Source of the DNA: an uncultured Roseburia sp.
GTDB lineage: Bacteria > Bacillota > Clostridia > Lachnospirales > Lachnospiraceae
NCBI GenBank assembly: GCA_947564765.1
Contig: CANODN010000027.1
Span: 1 to 13,223, forward strand
Length of the DNA: 13,223 bases
Direction: 5' to 3'
Made by a program: the position numbers and the translations under genes. Below, in pieces: positions 6,617-13,223 of the stretch. The notes under the pieces are model-generated. The model searched no databases. It saw only the letters and a program-made list of their open reading frames with translations, and was not told the DNA's origin. Positions within the stretch are counted from its first letter, which is position 1, and each line of letters opens with the position of its first letter.

Positions 6617-6645
6617 TTTTCACCTCTTTCATTTCAATTTTTACA

Positions 6646-6673
6646 ATCATAACACAGATTTTTAAAATGTCAA
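6646..6673 (-). promoter_or_regulatory. Promoter of the ABC-F leader transcript
   Basis: On the minus strand a perfect -35 TTGACA (6668-6673) is followed after 16 bases by TATGAT (6646-6651), one mismatch from consensus. It begins 4 bases after the histidine kinase stop codon. Predicted start is near 6639, giving a leader of about 400 bases before the ABC-F ATG. A strong constitutive promoter upstream of an attenuator is the usual design for ribosome-sensed resistance genes. Confidence 0.75.
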
Positions 6674-6677
6674 GCTT

Positions 6678-9002
6678 TTATTCCAACACCTGAAATGACA
6701 CCGTCACCACAAACAAATCCGCAATCGTCTCCAGCTGAAACGTACCGCCGCAGGCTTCCGTAAAGCTTTTTGCAATGGACAGTCCCAGACCGCTTCCGCC
6801 GTCGGTGCGGCTTACATCGCCCCGGACAAACCGCTCTGTAAAATCCGTCTGCCGGTTCAGTTCCCGACTGGAGGTATTCTTCACACTTGCTACTGCAAGA
6901 TTTCCTTCTTTCTCCAACGAAATATAAACCCTGGAACCTTCCAATGAATATTTCACGGCATTTCCAATCAGATTCTGAAATACCCGGTAAATACGTCCGC
7001 CGTCTGATTTGATCAGAACCGGCTCTTTTGGTATTTCTGTCTTAATCGTAACCGGAGCCTTTTGAATCGTCTCCTCCATATCCGCCAGTGTCTGATACAA
7101 AAGCTTGCCCAAATCCAGCTCTTTTTCCTCCACCGGAAGCTGCCCGGAAGCTGCCTTGCTTACGGCAAACACATCCTGTACCATATTCCTCAAACGCTCA
7201 GATTTTTCATCCAGAATACAAATATAATCTCTGACATGCTCCGGCAGATCTTCCTCCTGCTTTAACAGCTCAATATAGCTGATAATGGAAGTCAGCGGCG
7301 TCTTCAGATCATGGGAAACATTCGCCACAAGCTCCACCTTCATGCGTTCGCTTCCGGTCCGTTCTTCTACGGCAGTTTCCAGCCCTTTTCGGATATCCTC
7401 AAGCTCGGACGCCATTCGGCGGATATCGGCATCCTCTGCTGCAATGGCTTTTTCGTCATCATAATTCCCGTCCCGAATCACGGAAATCCGCTGTGAAAGC
7501 TGTTCCAAATCCAATGCCGTCCGGTGGTTCTTCTTCTGCCAGATATACTCCGTAATCAATAGCGCCGCCGTTATGACCAGCGAAACAGAAGCGATTCCGG
7601 AAATCCATTCTACAACTCCATAAGGATAGATCCATTCAATCCGGTATCGCATTGCCAGAATAAACACCAGCAGCCCCAGAAAGAAACAAAGCTGTGCCAA
7701 TGTCAGAAACAAAATACCATAAGAGCGTTTCATCATACGCTTAGAAAGCGGCAAAGAAAAACTTTTCTGCTCAAGGGTTGCTGCAAGTCTGCCGAAGATA
7801 CCGTTTTTACAGCTCCCTCTGTTATTGCGCAAATCGCAGAAAAACAGGTAAAGCAGCCAGAACACAAGCAAAACACCCGTCCGCTGATACCACAGATCGC
7901 TCAAAACATATCCCGTCATTTCCGAAACATACTCTGTCATTCCGACCCCTGCGTACCCAAGCTCCGAGGCATATTCCTCCCACACACCGTATGCCCCGTC
8001 CCGATGGATCAAGCACAGGAAGAAAATCACCGGCAGAACAAAAAACAGCAGCGCTTTCCACTCAAACCACATTCCGGCAGTCAGCTTCGCCAGATATTTC
8101 CCGGCTTCCCGCTTCTCCCTCCGAAAGTACAAATAGCAAGCCAAAAGGATCAAGCCCAGACAGAAATATGCGGTTGAACTACGGATCTGATTTCTTTCTT
8201 CCACATAATTCTGATACAAATAGTAAAAATCATTTTCCAGCCAATACCCATCGTCTGTATCGTCTCCGGTATAAAGCACAGGCTCTTCGGCCGCCAGAAT
8301 TACGATCTTCGCCTTGCCCCATTTCTCTTTACCGGGATAATTTTTATATCCGGGCAGGTACCAGTCTTCTTCCTCCCGATAAATCCCGTCTCCGTATATG
8401 TCCGTTTCCTTGCCGTCTTTTTGTATTACGGCCTTTGTTCCGTCAAAATACAGTAAAAAATTATAGCCTTCTGGCAAATCTTTTCTGCCCTCTTCATACT
8501 GCCAGGAAATCTCATCCATATTGGAATAACATTCCGTTCCCTGATAGGAAATACGGTACAGAATGTTTTTATCCGGCTGTATGCGATTATGAAATGCATC
8601 TGCCGAAGCCTTTTTCTCTTTCGCCATCTGGTTCTTCTGTGCACTGTCCTGCCACTCTGCCTCATCGCTTTCTGCTGCCAGCGCCCCCTCTTCTGCTACA
8701 GCTTCCATGTATTCCGACGTATCCGTTCCCATAACATAGCTGTCACTGCTGTAATAGCCGTTGTCACTGACATAATCACCGCATGCCATACGCAGAAAAC
8801 AAGAAAGACGGGAAGAAATAAAATTCTGAAAATCGCCTGTCTTTTGAAAATCACTGTTACGAAGTAAAGCTGCACAGGACCTAAAATTTCCCGAAAATGC
8901 GCCTCCTCTGGCAAATCCAAACAAACCTGTAAGCAGAAAGCTGATCGCCGCCACATACAAAACAACAATGCTAACGTTCCTTTTTTTCCATTTTATAGCC
9001 AA
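6678..9002 (-). CDS. Multi-pass sensor histidine kinase
   Basis: A 774-residue membrane sensor kinase, partner of the overlapping response regulator. TM1 (about 11-30) is followed by an extracytoplasmic region of about 240 residues rich in Asp, Glu and Tyr, then five more predicted helices (about 275-293, 316-332, 372-390, 427-452 and 461-487). The helical segment after the last helix is HAMP-like. The HisKA motif VSHDLKTPL places the phosphorylated His at 564; the ATPase domain shows the N-box FQNLIGNAVKY (about 675-685) and the G-box DGGSGLGLS (about 732). No known sensor domain was recognised, so the signal is unknown. The start at 9002 is TTG: it gives a basic MAIKWKKR head before TM1, has AAAGGTGG upstream, and overlaps the regulator gene by 32 bases, implying coupled translation. 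Its neighbour downstream is the ABC-F leader, so a role in envelope or antibiotic stress is possible but unproven. Confidence 0.85.
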   Translation of the reverse strand: MAIKWKKRNVSIVVLYVAAISFLLTGLFGFARGGAFSGNFRSCAALLRNSDFQKTGDFQNFISSRLSCFLRMACGDYVSDNGYYSSDSYVMGTDTSEYMEAVAEEGALAAESDEAEWQDSAQKNQMAKEKKASADAFHNRIQPDKNILYRISYQGTECYSNMDEISWQYEEGRKDLPEGYNFLLYFDGTKAVIQKDGKETDIYGDGIYREEEDWYLPGYKNYPGKEKWGKAKIVILAAEEPVLYTGDDTDDGYWLENDFYYLYQNYVEERNQIRSSTAYFCLGLILLACYLYFRREKREAGKYLAKLTAGMWFEWKALLFFVLPVIFFLCLIHRDGAYGVWEEYASELGYAGVGMTEYVSEMTGYVLSDLWYQRTGVLLVFWLLYLFFCDLRNNRGSCKNGIFGRLAATLEQKSFSLPLSKRMMKRSYGILFLTLAQLCFFLGLLVFILAMRYRIEWIYPYGVVEWISGIASVSLVITAALLITEYIWQKKNHRTALDLEQLSQRISVIRDGNYDDEKAIAAEDADIRRMASELEDIRKGLETAVEERTGSERMKVELVANVSHDLKTPLTSIISYIELLKQEEDLPEHVRDYICILDEKSERLRNMVQDVFAVSKAASGQLPVEEKELDLGKLLYQTLADMEETIQKAPVTIKTEIPKEPVLIKSDGGRIYRVFQNLIGNAVKYSLEGSRVYISLEKEGNLAVASVKNTSSRELNRQTDFTERFVRGDVSRTDGGSGLGLSIAKSFTEACGGTFQLETIADLFVVTVSFQVLE

Positions 9003-9672
9003 TTCCCCACACCACCTTTAAATATTCCGGCTCTTTTGGATTGAGTTCAATCTTCTCCCGAATGCGCCGGATATGGACCATAACCGTATTCTCCGAAACA
9101 AAGTTCGGTTCCTCCCATACCCGTTCGTAAATTTCTTCCGCAGGAAACACGCGGCCCGGATTTTTCATCAAAAGCTCTATGATCTTTGTCTCTGTCGCAG
9201 TCAGCCGGACTGCCTCTCCGTCCGCATAGAGTATCTTTTCCGCAATATGATAGCAGAGCCTTCCGTTGGTCAGCTTATCCTGACCTGCCGCATGGATATC
9301 GCCAAGGCTGGTATAGCGCCGCAAATGACTCTTTACTCTTGCTGCCAGCTCCGCCGGATGATAAGGCTTCGCCACGTAATCATCCGCTCCCATGGAAAGT
9401 CCCAGAATCTTATCCGTATCCTCGCTTTTTGCGCTTAAAACAATGATCGGAATATTCTGTTTTTCCCGAATCCGCATAACGGCCGACAGCCCGTCCAGTT
9501 TCGGCATCATCACGTCCATGATTACAAGCTGCACGCTGTTTTGTGTTAAAAGATCCAAAGCCTGCATGCCGTCATATGCCTTTAATACACGGTAACCTTC
9601 CTTTTCCAGTAAAATGGCAATCGCCTTTACAATCTCTCTGTCATCATCTACTGCCAAAATACACTCATTCAT
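8971..9672 (-). CDS. OmpR-family response regulator
   Basis: A 233-residue two-component transcription factor. The receiver domain (1-118) has the acidic pocket DDD (9-11), phosphoacceptor D53 in VIMDVMMPK, S80 in IIVLSA and K102 in YVAKPY, so it should be phosphorylatable. The C-terminal winged-helix domain (about 135-230) has the typical LTATETKIIELLMKNPGRVF and VMVHIRRIREKIE segments and ends in VWGIGYK. AAGGAGG lies 7 bases before the ATG at 9672. It is the first gene of the operon with the histidine kinase. Three TGTAAG hexamers upstream may be its own binding site, implying autoregulation. Confidence 0.93.
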   Translation of the reverse strand: MNECILAVDDDREIVKAIAILLEKEGYRVLKAYDGMQALDLLTQNSVQLVIMDVMMPKLDGLSAVMRIREKQNIPIIVLSAKSEDTDKILGLSMGADDYVAKPYHPAELAARVKSHLRRYTSLGDIHAAGQDKLTNGRLCYHIAEKILYADGEAVRLTATETKIIELLMKNPGRVFPAEEIYERVWEEPNFVSENTVMVHIRRIREKIELNPKEPEYLKVVWGIGYKMEKKER

Positions 9673-9715
9673 GACCTTTCCTCCTTCAAGCCTGCATTTA
9701 ATGTAACCTGAATTC

Positions 9716-9755
9716 CTTACAAAAAAGACAGGGGAAATCTTACAGGTTTCTTACA
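9716..9755 (-). promoter_or_regulatory. TGTAAG direct repeats, candidate response-regulator operator
   Basis: On the minus strand the hexamer TGTAAG occurs at 9750-9755, 9739-9744 and 9716-9721. The first two are exactly 11 bases apart, the spacing OmpR-family dimers use for tandem half-sites; the third is 23 bases further on, about two helical turns. They lie 45-85 bases before the regulator's start codon. I could not fix a convincing -35/-10 pair here, which fits an activator-dependent promoter. Confidence 0.42.
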
Positions 9756-9913
9756 ATTTATCTAACATGATATCGCCTGTATATTTAAATAAATTATATA
9801 TAATACGCTGTTTTTTGCAAATAAAAAAGATGTACCGCCTTATTAGAATCAGACGCATTTTATGGAACTGTTACAATTGCTACAATTTTTTTCAATTCTT
9901 TCCCAAATCCCTA

Positions 9914-9941
9914 TTGACATTTTCCCAATATTCGATAAAAT
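9914..9941 (+). promoter_or_regulatory. Promoter of the XRE-cupin/pot operon
   Basis: A perfect -35 TTGACA (9914-9919) and TAAAAT (9936-9941) are separated by 16 bases. The predicted start is near 9948, giving a leader of about 58 bases before the regulator's ATG at 10006. Confidence 0.68.
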
Positions 9942-9952
9942 ATTCCTAGTTT

Positions 9953-9969
9953 GTTTATAATTAGTAAAC
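9953..9969 (+). promoter_or_regulatory. Inverted repeat GTTTA-N7-TAAAC, candidate operator
   Basis: The short inverted repeat GTTTA (9953-9957) / TAAAC (9965-9969) lies just past the predicted transcription start of the operon whose first gene encodes a XRE-type repressor. This is where an autorepressor would bind. The repeat is short and in an AT-rich stretch, so chance is possible. Confidence 0.35.
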
Positions 9970-10005
9970 TTAAAATCTACTATTAACTTCACAAAGGAGT
10001 CCGTC

Positions 10006-10545
10006 ATGGATATTGGAAAAAGAATGAAAGAGCTTCGGGTATTTTACGGCCTTACCCAGCAGGAACTGGCCGACCGGGCGGAATTGACAAAGGGATTTAT
10101 TTCCCAGCTGGAGCGCAATCAGAATACGCCTTCCGTCAGCACGCTTCTTGACATCATTCAATGTCTGGGCACGACGCCGGCAGAATTTTTCGCCGAATCG
10201 GGACCGGAACAGATCGTTTTCAAAAAAGAAGATTATTTTGAAAAAATAGACGAAGAACGACATACCATGATCGAATGGGTTGTACCGAATGCACAGAAAA
10301 ATTCCATGGAACCCATTCGCCTGACCTTAAAACCCGGCGGCGTTTCAGAAGAACTTCTGCCCCACGAAGGGGAAGAATTCGGATATGTTTTAAAGGGCAC
10401 GGTAAAGCTGATCTTCGGCACGCAGAAATACACCCTGCATACCGGAGAATCTTTCGCTTTTCCTTCCACTAAAAAACACCGCCTGGAAAATCCTGGCAAG
10501 TATGACGCCGTTGTCCTTTGGATTACGACGCCGCCAAGCTTTTAA
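10006..10545 (+). CDS. XRE-cupin transcriptional regulator (PuuR-like)
   Basis: A 179-residue regulator with an N-terminal XRE helix-turn-helix (about 6-62; GLTQQELADRAELTKGFISQ) and a C-terminal cupin-2 domain (about 105-175; HEGEEFGYVLKG and FAFPSTKKHRLENPG). This architecture is shared with PuuR-type repressors that sense polyamines or other small ligands in the cupin barrel. Its position directly before potABC suggests it controls polyamine import in response to internal polyamine level; that is inference from context. AAAGGAG lies 6 bases before the ATG. The gene ends 29 bases before potA, in the same transcript. Confidence 0.88.
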   Translation: MDIGKRMKELRVFYGLTQQELADRAELTKGFISQLERNQNTPSVSTLLDIIQCLGTTPAEFFAESGPEQIVFKKEDYFEKIDEERHTMIEWVVPNAQKNSMEPIRLTLKPGGVSEELLPHEGEEFGYVLKGTVKLIFGTQKYTLHTGESFAFPSTKKHRLENPGKYDAVVLWITTPPSF

Positions 10546-10574
10546 TACCTGTCTGATAAGGAGGATTACTGCAA

Positions 10575-11648
10575 ATGGAAAAAGAATTCATCCATCTGTC
10601 CCATATTTCAAAGTCTTACGACAATACACTGGTGTTAGATGATCTGGATTTAAAGATACGGGAAAACGAATTTTTGACGCTCCTTGGCCCTTCGGGCTGC
10701 GGAAAGACGACAACCCTGCGTCTCTTAGGCGGTTTTGAAACACCGGATGCGGGACAGATCTTTTTTGACGGATCCGACATCACCTCCCTTCCGCCCAATG
10801 AACGGAAGCTCAATACCGTTTTCCAGAAATATGCCTTATTTCCCCATATGTCCATTGCGGAAAATATTGCATTTGGTTTAAAAATCAGCAAAAAAAGCAA
10901 AGCATACATCAACGATAAAATCAAATATGCACTGAAATTAGTCAATCTAAACGGCTATGAAAACAGATCCATTGATTCCTTAAGCGGCGGCCAGCAGCAG
11001 CGGATCGCTATTGCAAGAGCAATTGTCAACGAACCGAAGGTTCTGCTTTTGGATGAACCCCTTGGAGCCCTGGATTTAAAGTTACGTCAGGATATGCAGT
11101 ATGAACTGATCCGCCTGAAAGAAGAGCTCGGCATCACCTTTGTCTATGTTACCCATGATCAGGAGGAGGCACTGACAATGTCGGATACGATTGTCGTCAT
11201 GAATCAGGGATATATCCAGCAGATCGGCACCCCGGAGGATATCTACAACGAACCCTGCAATGCTTTTGTGGCTGATTTTATCGGAGACAGCAATATCATA
11301 GATGGCATTATGCTTGAGGATAAGCTGGTGAAAATCCTGGGCGTGAAGATTCCCTGTGTTGATACCGGCTTTGGCAAAAAGCAGCCTGTGGATGTGGTCA
11401 TCCGTCCAGAGGATGTGGAATTATCCGATCCTGCCAATGGATTTATGGAGGGAGACGTTGTCTCTATTATCTTTAAAGGTGTTCATTATGAAATTGAAGT
11501 TCATGCAAACGGATACGACTGGCTGGTACATACGACAAAAATGTTTCCGGTGGGAACCCATGTGGGAATTTCTGTAATTCCCTTTAATATCCAGATTATG
11601 AACAAGCCGGAATCCAGTGATGAAAAGGCGGTGGATGTCAATGCATAA
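10575..11648 (+). CDS. potA: Spermidine/putrescine ABC importer, ATPase subunit
   Basis: A 357-residue cytoplasmic ATPase that powers the PotBC channel. Walker A is GPSGCGKT (38-45), Q-loop Q84 (TVFQKYALFP), signature LSGGQ (136-140), Walker B LLLDEP with E161, and H-loop H194 (VTHDQEEAL). The C-terminal ~120 residues form the TOBE-type regulatory domain of the CUT1/PotA group (VVIRPEDVELSD near 272-283). Substrate is inferred from the PotA-like sequence and the regulator/permease context; related importers for other small organic cations or iron cannot be ruled out by the ATPase alone. AAGGAGG precedes the ATG by 10 bases. It overlaps potB by 8 bases. Confidence 0.9.
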   Translation: MEKEFIHLSHISKSYDNTLVLDDLDLKIRENEFLTLLGPSGCGKTTTLRLLGGFETPDAGQIFFDGSDITSLPPNERKLNTVFQKYALFPHMSIAENIAFGLKISKKSKAYINDKIKYALKLVNLNGYENRSIDSLSGGQQQRIAIARAIVNEPKVLLLDEPLGALDLKLRQDMQYELIRLKEELGITFVYVTHDQEEALTMSDTIVVMNQGYIQQIGTPEDIYNEPCNAFVADFIGDSNIIDGIMLEDKLVKILGVKIPCVDTGFGKKQPVDVVIRPEDVELSDPANGFMEGDVVSIIFKGVHYEIEVHANGYDWLVHTTKMFPVGTHVGISVIPFNIQIMNKPESSDEKAVDVNA

Positions 11649-12465
11649 ATTTAAACGTCAGTTTTTATCCGGTCCCTACATCATATGGATCATCGGATTT
11701 ATTTTGCTTCCGATCCTGATGATTTTCTATTACGGCATCACCGATTCCGCCGGCAGCTTTACGTTGAAAAACATTATTGCCATAGCAGAACCGGTCCATT
11801 TAAAATCACTGCTGCTTTCTTTAAAGCTTGCTTTGTTATGTACTGTCATATGCCTGATCCTTTCCTATCCGCTGGCTATGATTTTAAACAGCCTTCATTT
11901 AAAGCATCAGAGCTTTGTGGTATTTATTTTTGTACTTCCCATGTGGATGAACTTTATGCTGCGTATTCTGGCATGGCAGCTGTTACTTTCCAACAACGGT
12001 ATTTTCAATACCCTGTTAGAGACCATGGGACTACCGAAGCTGCAGCTTTTAAATACGCCTTCCGCCGTTGTATTCGGCATGGTGTATGATTTCCTGCCCT
12101 TTATGATTCTTCCGATTTACAATGCCATGGACCGGATTGGGTCAGACATCATAGACGCCGCCAGGGATTTAGGTGCCAGCCAGCTGCAGATTTTTATGAA
12201 AATTATTTTTCCGCTGACAGTTTCAGGCGTTTTAAGCGGCATTATTATGGTATTTGTTCCTGCACTGACATCCTTTGTCATTTCCAATCTCTTAGGAGGC
12301 GGCAAGGTGCTTTTGATCGGCAACGTAATCGAACAGGAATTTATGCAGAATATGAACTGGAATATGGGAAGCGGTTTATCCATTGTACTTATGGTCTTTG
12401 TCATTGCCAGCATGGCCTTTATGAACGGGCACAATAAAGAAGGGGAGGGTACTGCAGTATGGTAA
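11641..12465 (+). CDS. potB: Spermidine/putrescine ABC importer, permease subunit B
   Basis: A 274-residue inner-membrane permease with about six hydrophobic helices, starting with GPYIIWIIGFILLPILMIFYY. The cytoplasmic EAA-type coupling motif, DAARDLGASQLQIFMKIIFP, lies near residue 178 and contacts PotA. The frame is open from an ATG at 11617, but the ATG at 11641 is better: it is preceded by AAAAGGCGGTGG 6 bases away and gives the usual short basic head (MHKFKR). It then overlaps potA's end by 8 bases, typical of coupled translation. It forms the transmembrane channel with PotC. Confidence 0.9.
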   Translation: MHKFKRQFLSGPYIIWIIGFILLPILMIFYYGITDSAGSFTLKNIIAIAEPVHLKSLLLSLKLALLCTVICLILSYPLAMILNSLHLKHQSFVVFIFVLPMWMNFMLRILAWQLLLSNNGIFNTLLETMGLPKLQLLNTPSAVVFGMVYDFLPFMILPIYNAMDRIGSDIIDAARDLGASQLQIFMKIIFPLTVSGVLSGIIMVFVPALTSFVISNLLGGGKVLLIGNVIEQEFMQNMNWNMGSGLSIVLMVFVIASMAFMNGHNKEGEGTAVW

Positions 12466-13223
12466 AAAAGATTTCAGGCAGAATCTACATGGCTGTTATT
12501 TTTCTGTTTTTGTACCTTCCGATTCTGGTGCTGATCGTACTGTCCTTTAACAATTCCAAATCCAGAGTCATCTGGGGTGGTTTCACCGGAAAGTGGTACG
12601 TCTCCATGTTCCAAAACGAAACCATTATGGAAGCCTTTATCATGACGCTTCAGATTACTCTGACTGCCTCCGTTCTGGCAACGATTATCGGTACTCTGGC
12701 AGCCATTGGCATCCAGGCTATGCGGCGGAAAGGAAAAGCCATTCTCTTAGGTGCAACAAACATTCCCCTGCTCAATGCAGATATTGTGACAGGTATTTCC
12801 ATGATGCTTTTATTTGTACGTTTTACAAAACTGGGCTTTGTCACAGTATTAATTGCTCACCTGACATTTGACATTCCCTATGTTATTTTAAACGTACTTC
12901 CAAGACTGAACCAGACCAGCAAAGCTGCCTATGAGGCCGCGCTGGATTTAGGCGCAACGCCTCTTTATGCTTTTTATAAAATCGTATGGCCGGATATTTT
13001 ACCGGGGGTATTTTCCGGATTTTTAATGGCAGTCACCATGTCTCTGGATGATTTTTCCATTACCTATTTTACAAAAGGCGCCGGAGTAAATACCTTATCC
13101 ACTATGCTCTATACGGAGCTTCGAAAGGGTATCAAACCGGAAATGTATGCATTGTCTGCGCTGTTATTCGGAATTAACGACTATGATGAATATTGGTACG
13201 GAAATGGCAAGAAAGCTGGATTC
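12459..13223 (+). CDS. potC: Spermidine/putrescine ABC importer, permease subunit C (runs off the edge)
   Basis: The second permease of the importer; it starts with ATG at 12459, overlapping potB's stop by 7 bases, with GGGGAGGG about 9 bases upstream. Residues 1-237 are good PotC: N-terminal helix, the WGGFTGKWYVSMF segment, EAA motif EAALDLGATPLYAFYKIVWP and the diagnostic DDFSITYFTKGAG, then KPEMYALSALLF. From residue 238 (13170) the sequence becomes GINDYDEYWYGNGKKAGF, polar and aromatic, where the family has its sixth membrane helix. No stop codon appears before the window ends. Either a frameshift or deletion, a chimeric sequence end, or a real unusual tail is present. Confidence 0.85.
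   Translation, partial: MVKKISGRIYMAVIFLFLYLPILVLIVLSFNNSKSRVIWGGFTGKWYVSMFQNETIMEAFIMTLQITLTASVLATIIGTLAAIGIQAMRRKGKAILLGATNIPLLNADIVTGISMMLLFVRFTKLGFVTVLIAHLTFDIPYVILNVLPRLNQTSKAAYEAALDLGATPLYAFYKIVWPDILPGVFSGFLMAVTMSLDDFSITYFTKGAGVNTLSTMLYTELRKGIKPEMYALSALLFGINDYDEYWYGNGKKAGF

Larger units (their letters stand above)
9673..10005. other. AT-rich divergent intergenic region
   Basis: This 333-base region separates the minus-strand two-component genes from the plus-strand pot cluster. It holds the TGTAAG repeats on the left, an AT-rich middle (9781-9840), a second pair of near-repeats TACAATT (9872-9878 and 9881-9887, 9 bases apart), and the plus-strand promoter on the right. No tRNA or further gene is visible. 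Confidence 0.6.

Noticed and set aside
7778..8734. A 318-codon plus-strand open frame opposite the histidine kinase
   Set aside because: It is antisense to a clear kinase gene, its product is low-complexity and rich in Pro, Ser and Arg, and no domain is recognisable; it is a shadow of the kinase codon usage.
9781..9810. TATAAT-like sequences in the AT-rich stretch of the divergent region
   Set aside because: No matching -35 element at the right distance on either strand; probably just base composition.
11617..11640. Earlier potB start adding MMKRRWMS
   Set aside because: The Shine-Dalgarno AAAAGGCGGTGG lies inside that extension and points to the ATG at 11641.

Overview
The window looks like a chromosomal segment of a low-to-mid GC Clostridia, most likely a gut Lachnospiraceae. 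I base this on the gene families: a secreted transglutaminase-like protein with chitobiase-like, InlB-like and Fn3-like repeats, a DUF4846 lipoprotein, a long multi-pass histidine kinase, an Lsa-type ABC-F protein, and a XRE-cupin/potABC cluster. Strong AGGAGG-type ribosome binding sites also fit. No phage, IS transposase, CRISPR, rRNA or tRNA was seen.

Left half (about 38-9672), all on the minus strand. Read in the direction of transcription it holds an OmpR-family response regulator and its overlapping histidine kinase, then a 438-base leader, then an Lsa-family ABC-F ATPase. A new promoter follows, then a run of DUF4846 lipoprotein, HAD phosphatase, AroQ-type chorismate mutase and secreted transglutaminase-like protein. 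A short membrane-protein fragment, resembling the start of an LTA-synthase-like sulfatase, ends in short repeats at the window edge.

Right half (about 9914-13223), on the plus strand. A divergent promoter drives a XRE-cupin regulator followed by potA, potB and potC, an ABC importer for spermidine/putrescine whose substrate-binding protein would lie beyond the window. PotC runs off the right edge and its last 18 visible residues do not look like PotC.

The most interesting region is the leader of the ABC-F gene (6240-6677). It has a near-consensus promoter 4 bases after the kinase stop codon, a 7-codon leader peptide with a strong ribosome binding site, a second 20-codon upstream ORF, and an intrinsic terminator. 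Two perfect 11-bp long-range complementarities can be traced: one covers the first leader peptide's start codon, the other pairs with the terminator's 3' arm. Together they suggest a ribosome-controlled attenuation switch that lets the resistance-type gene be read only when ribosomes stall. A second palindromic element lies between the terminator and the gene.
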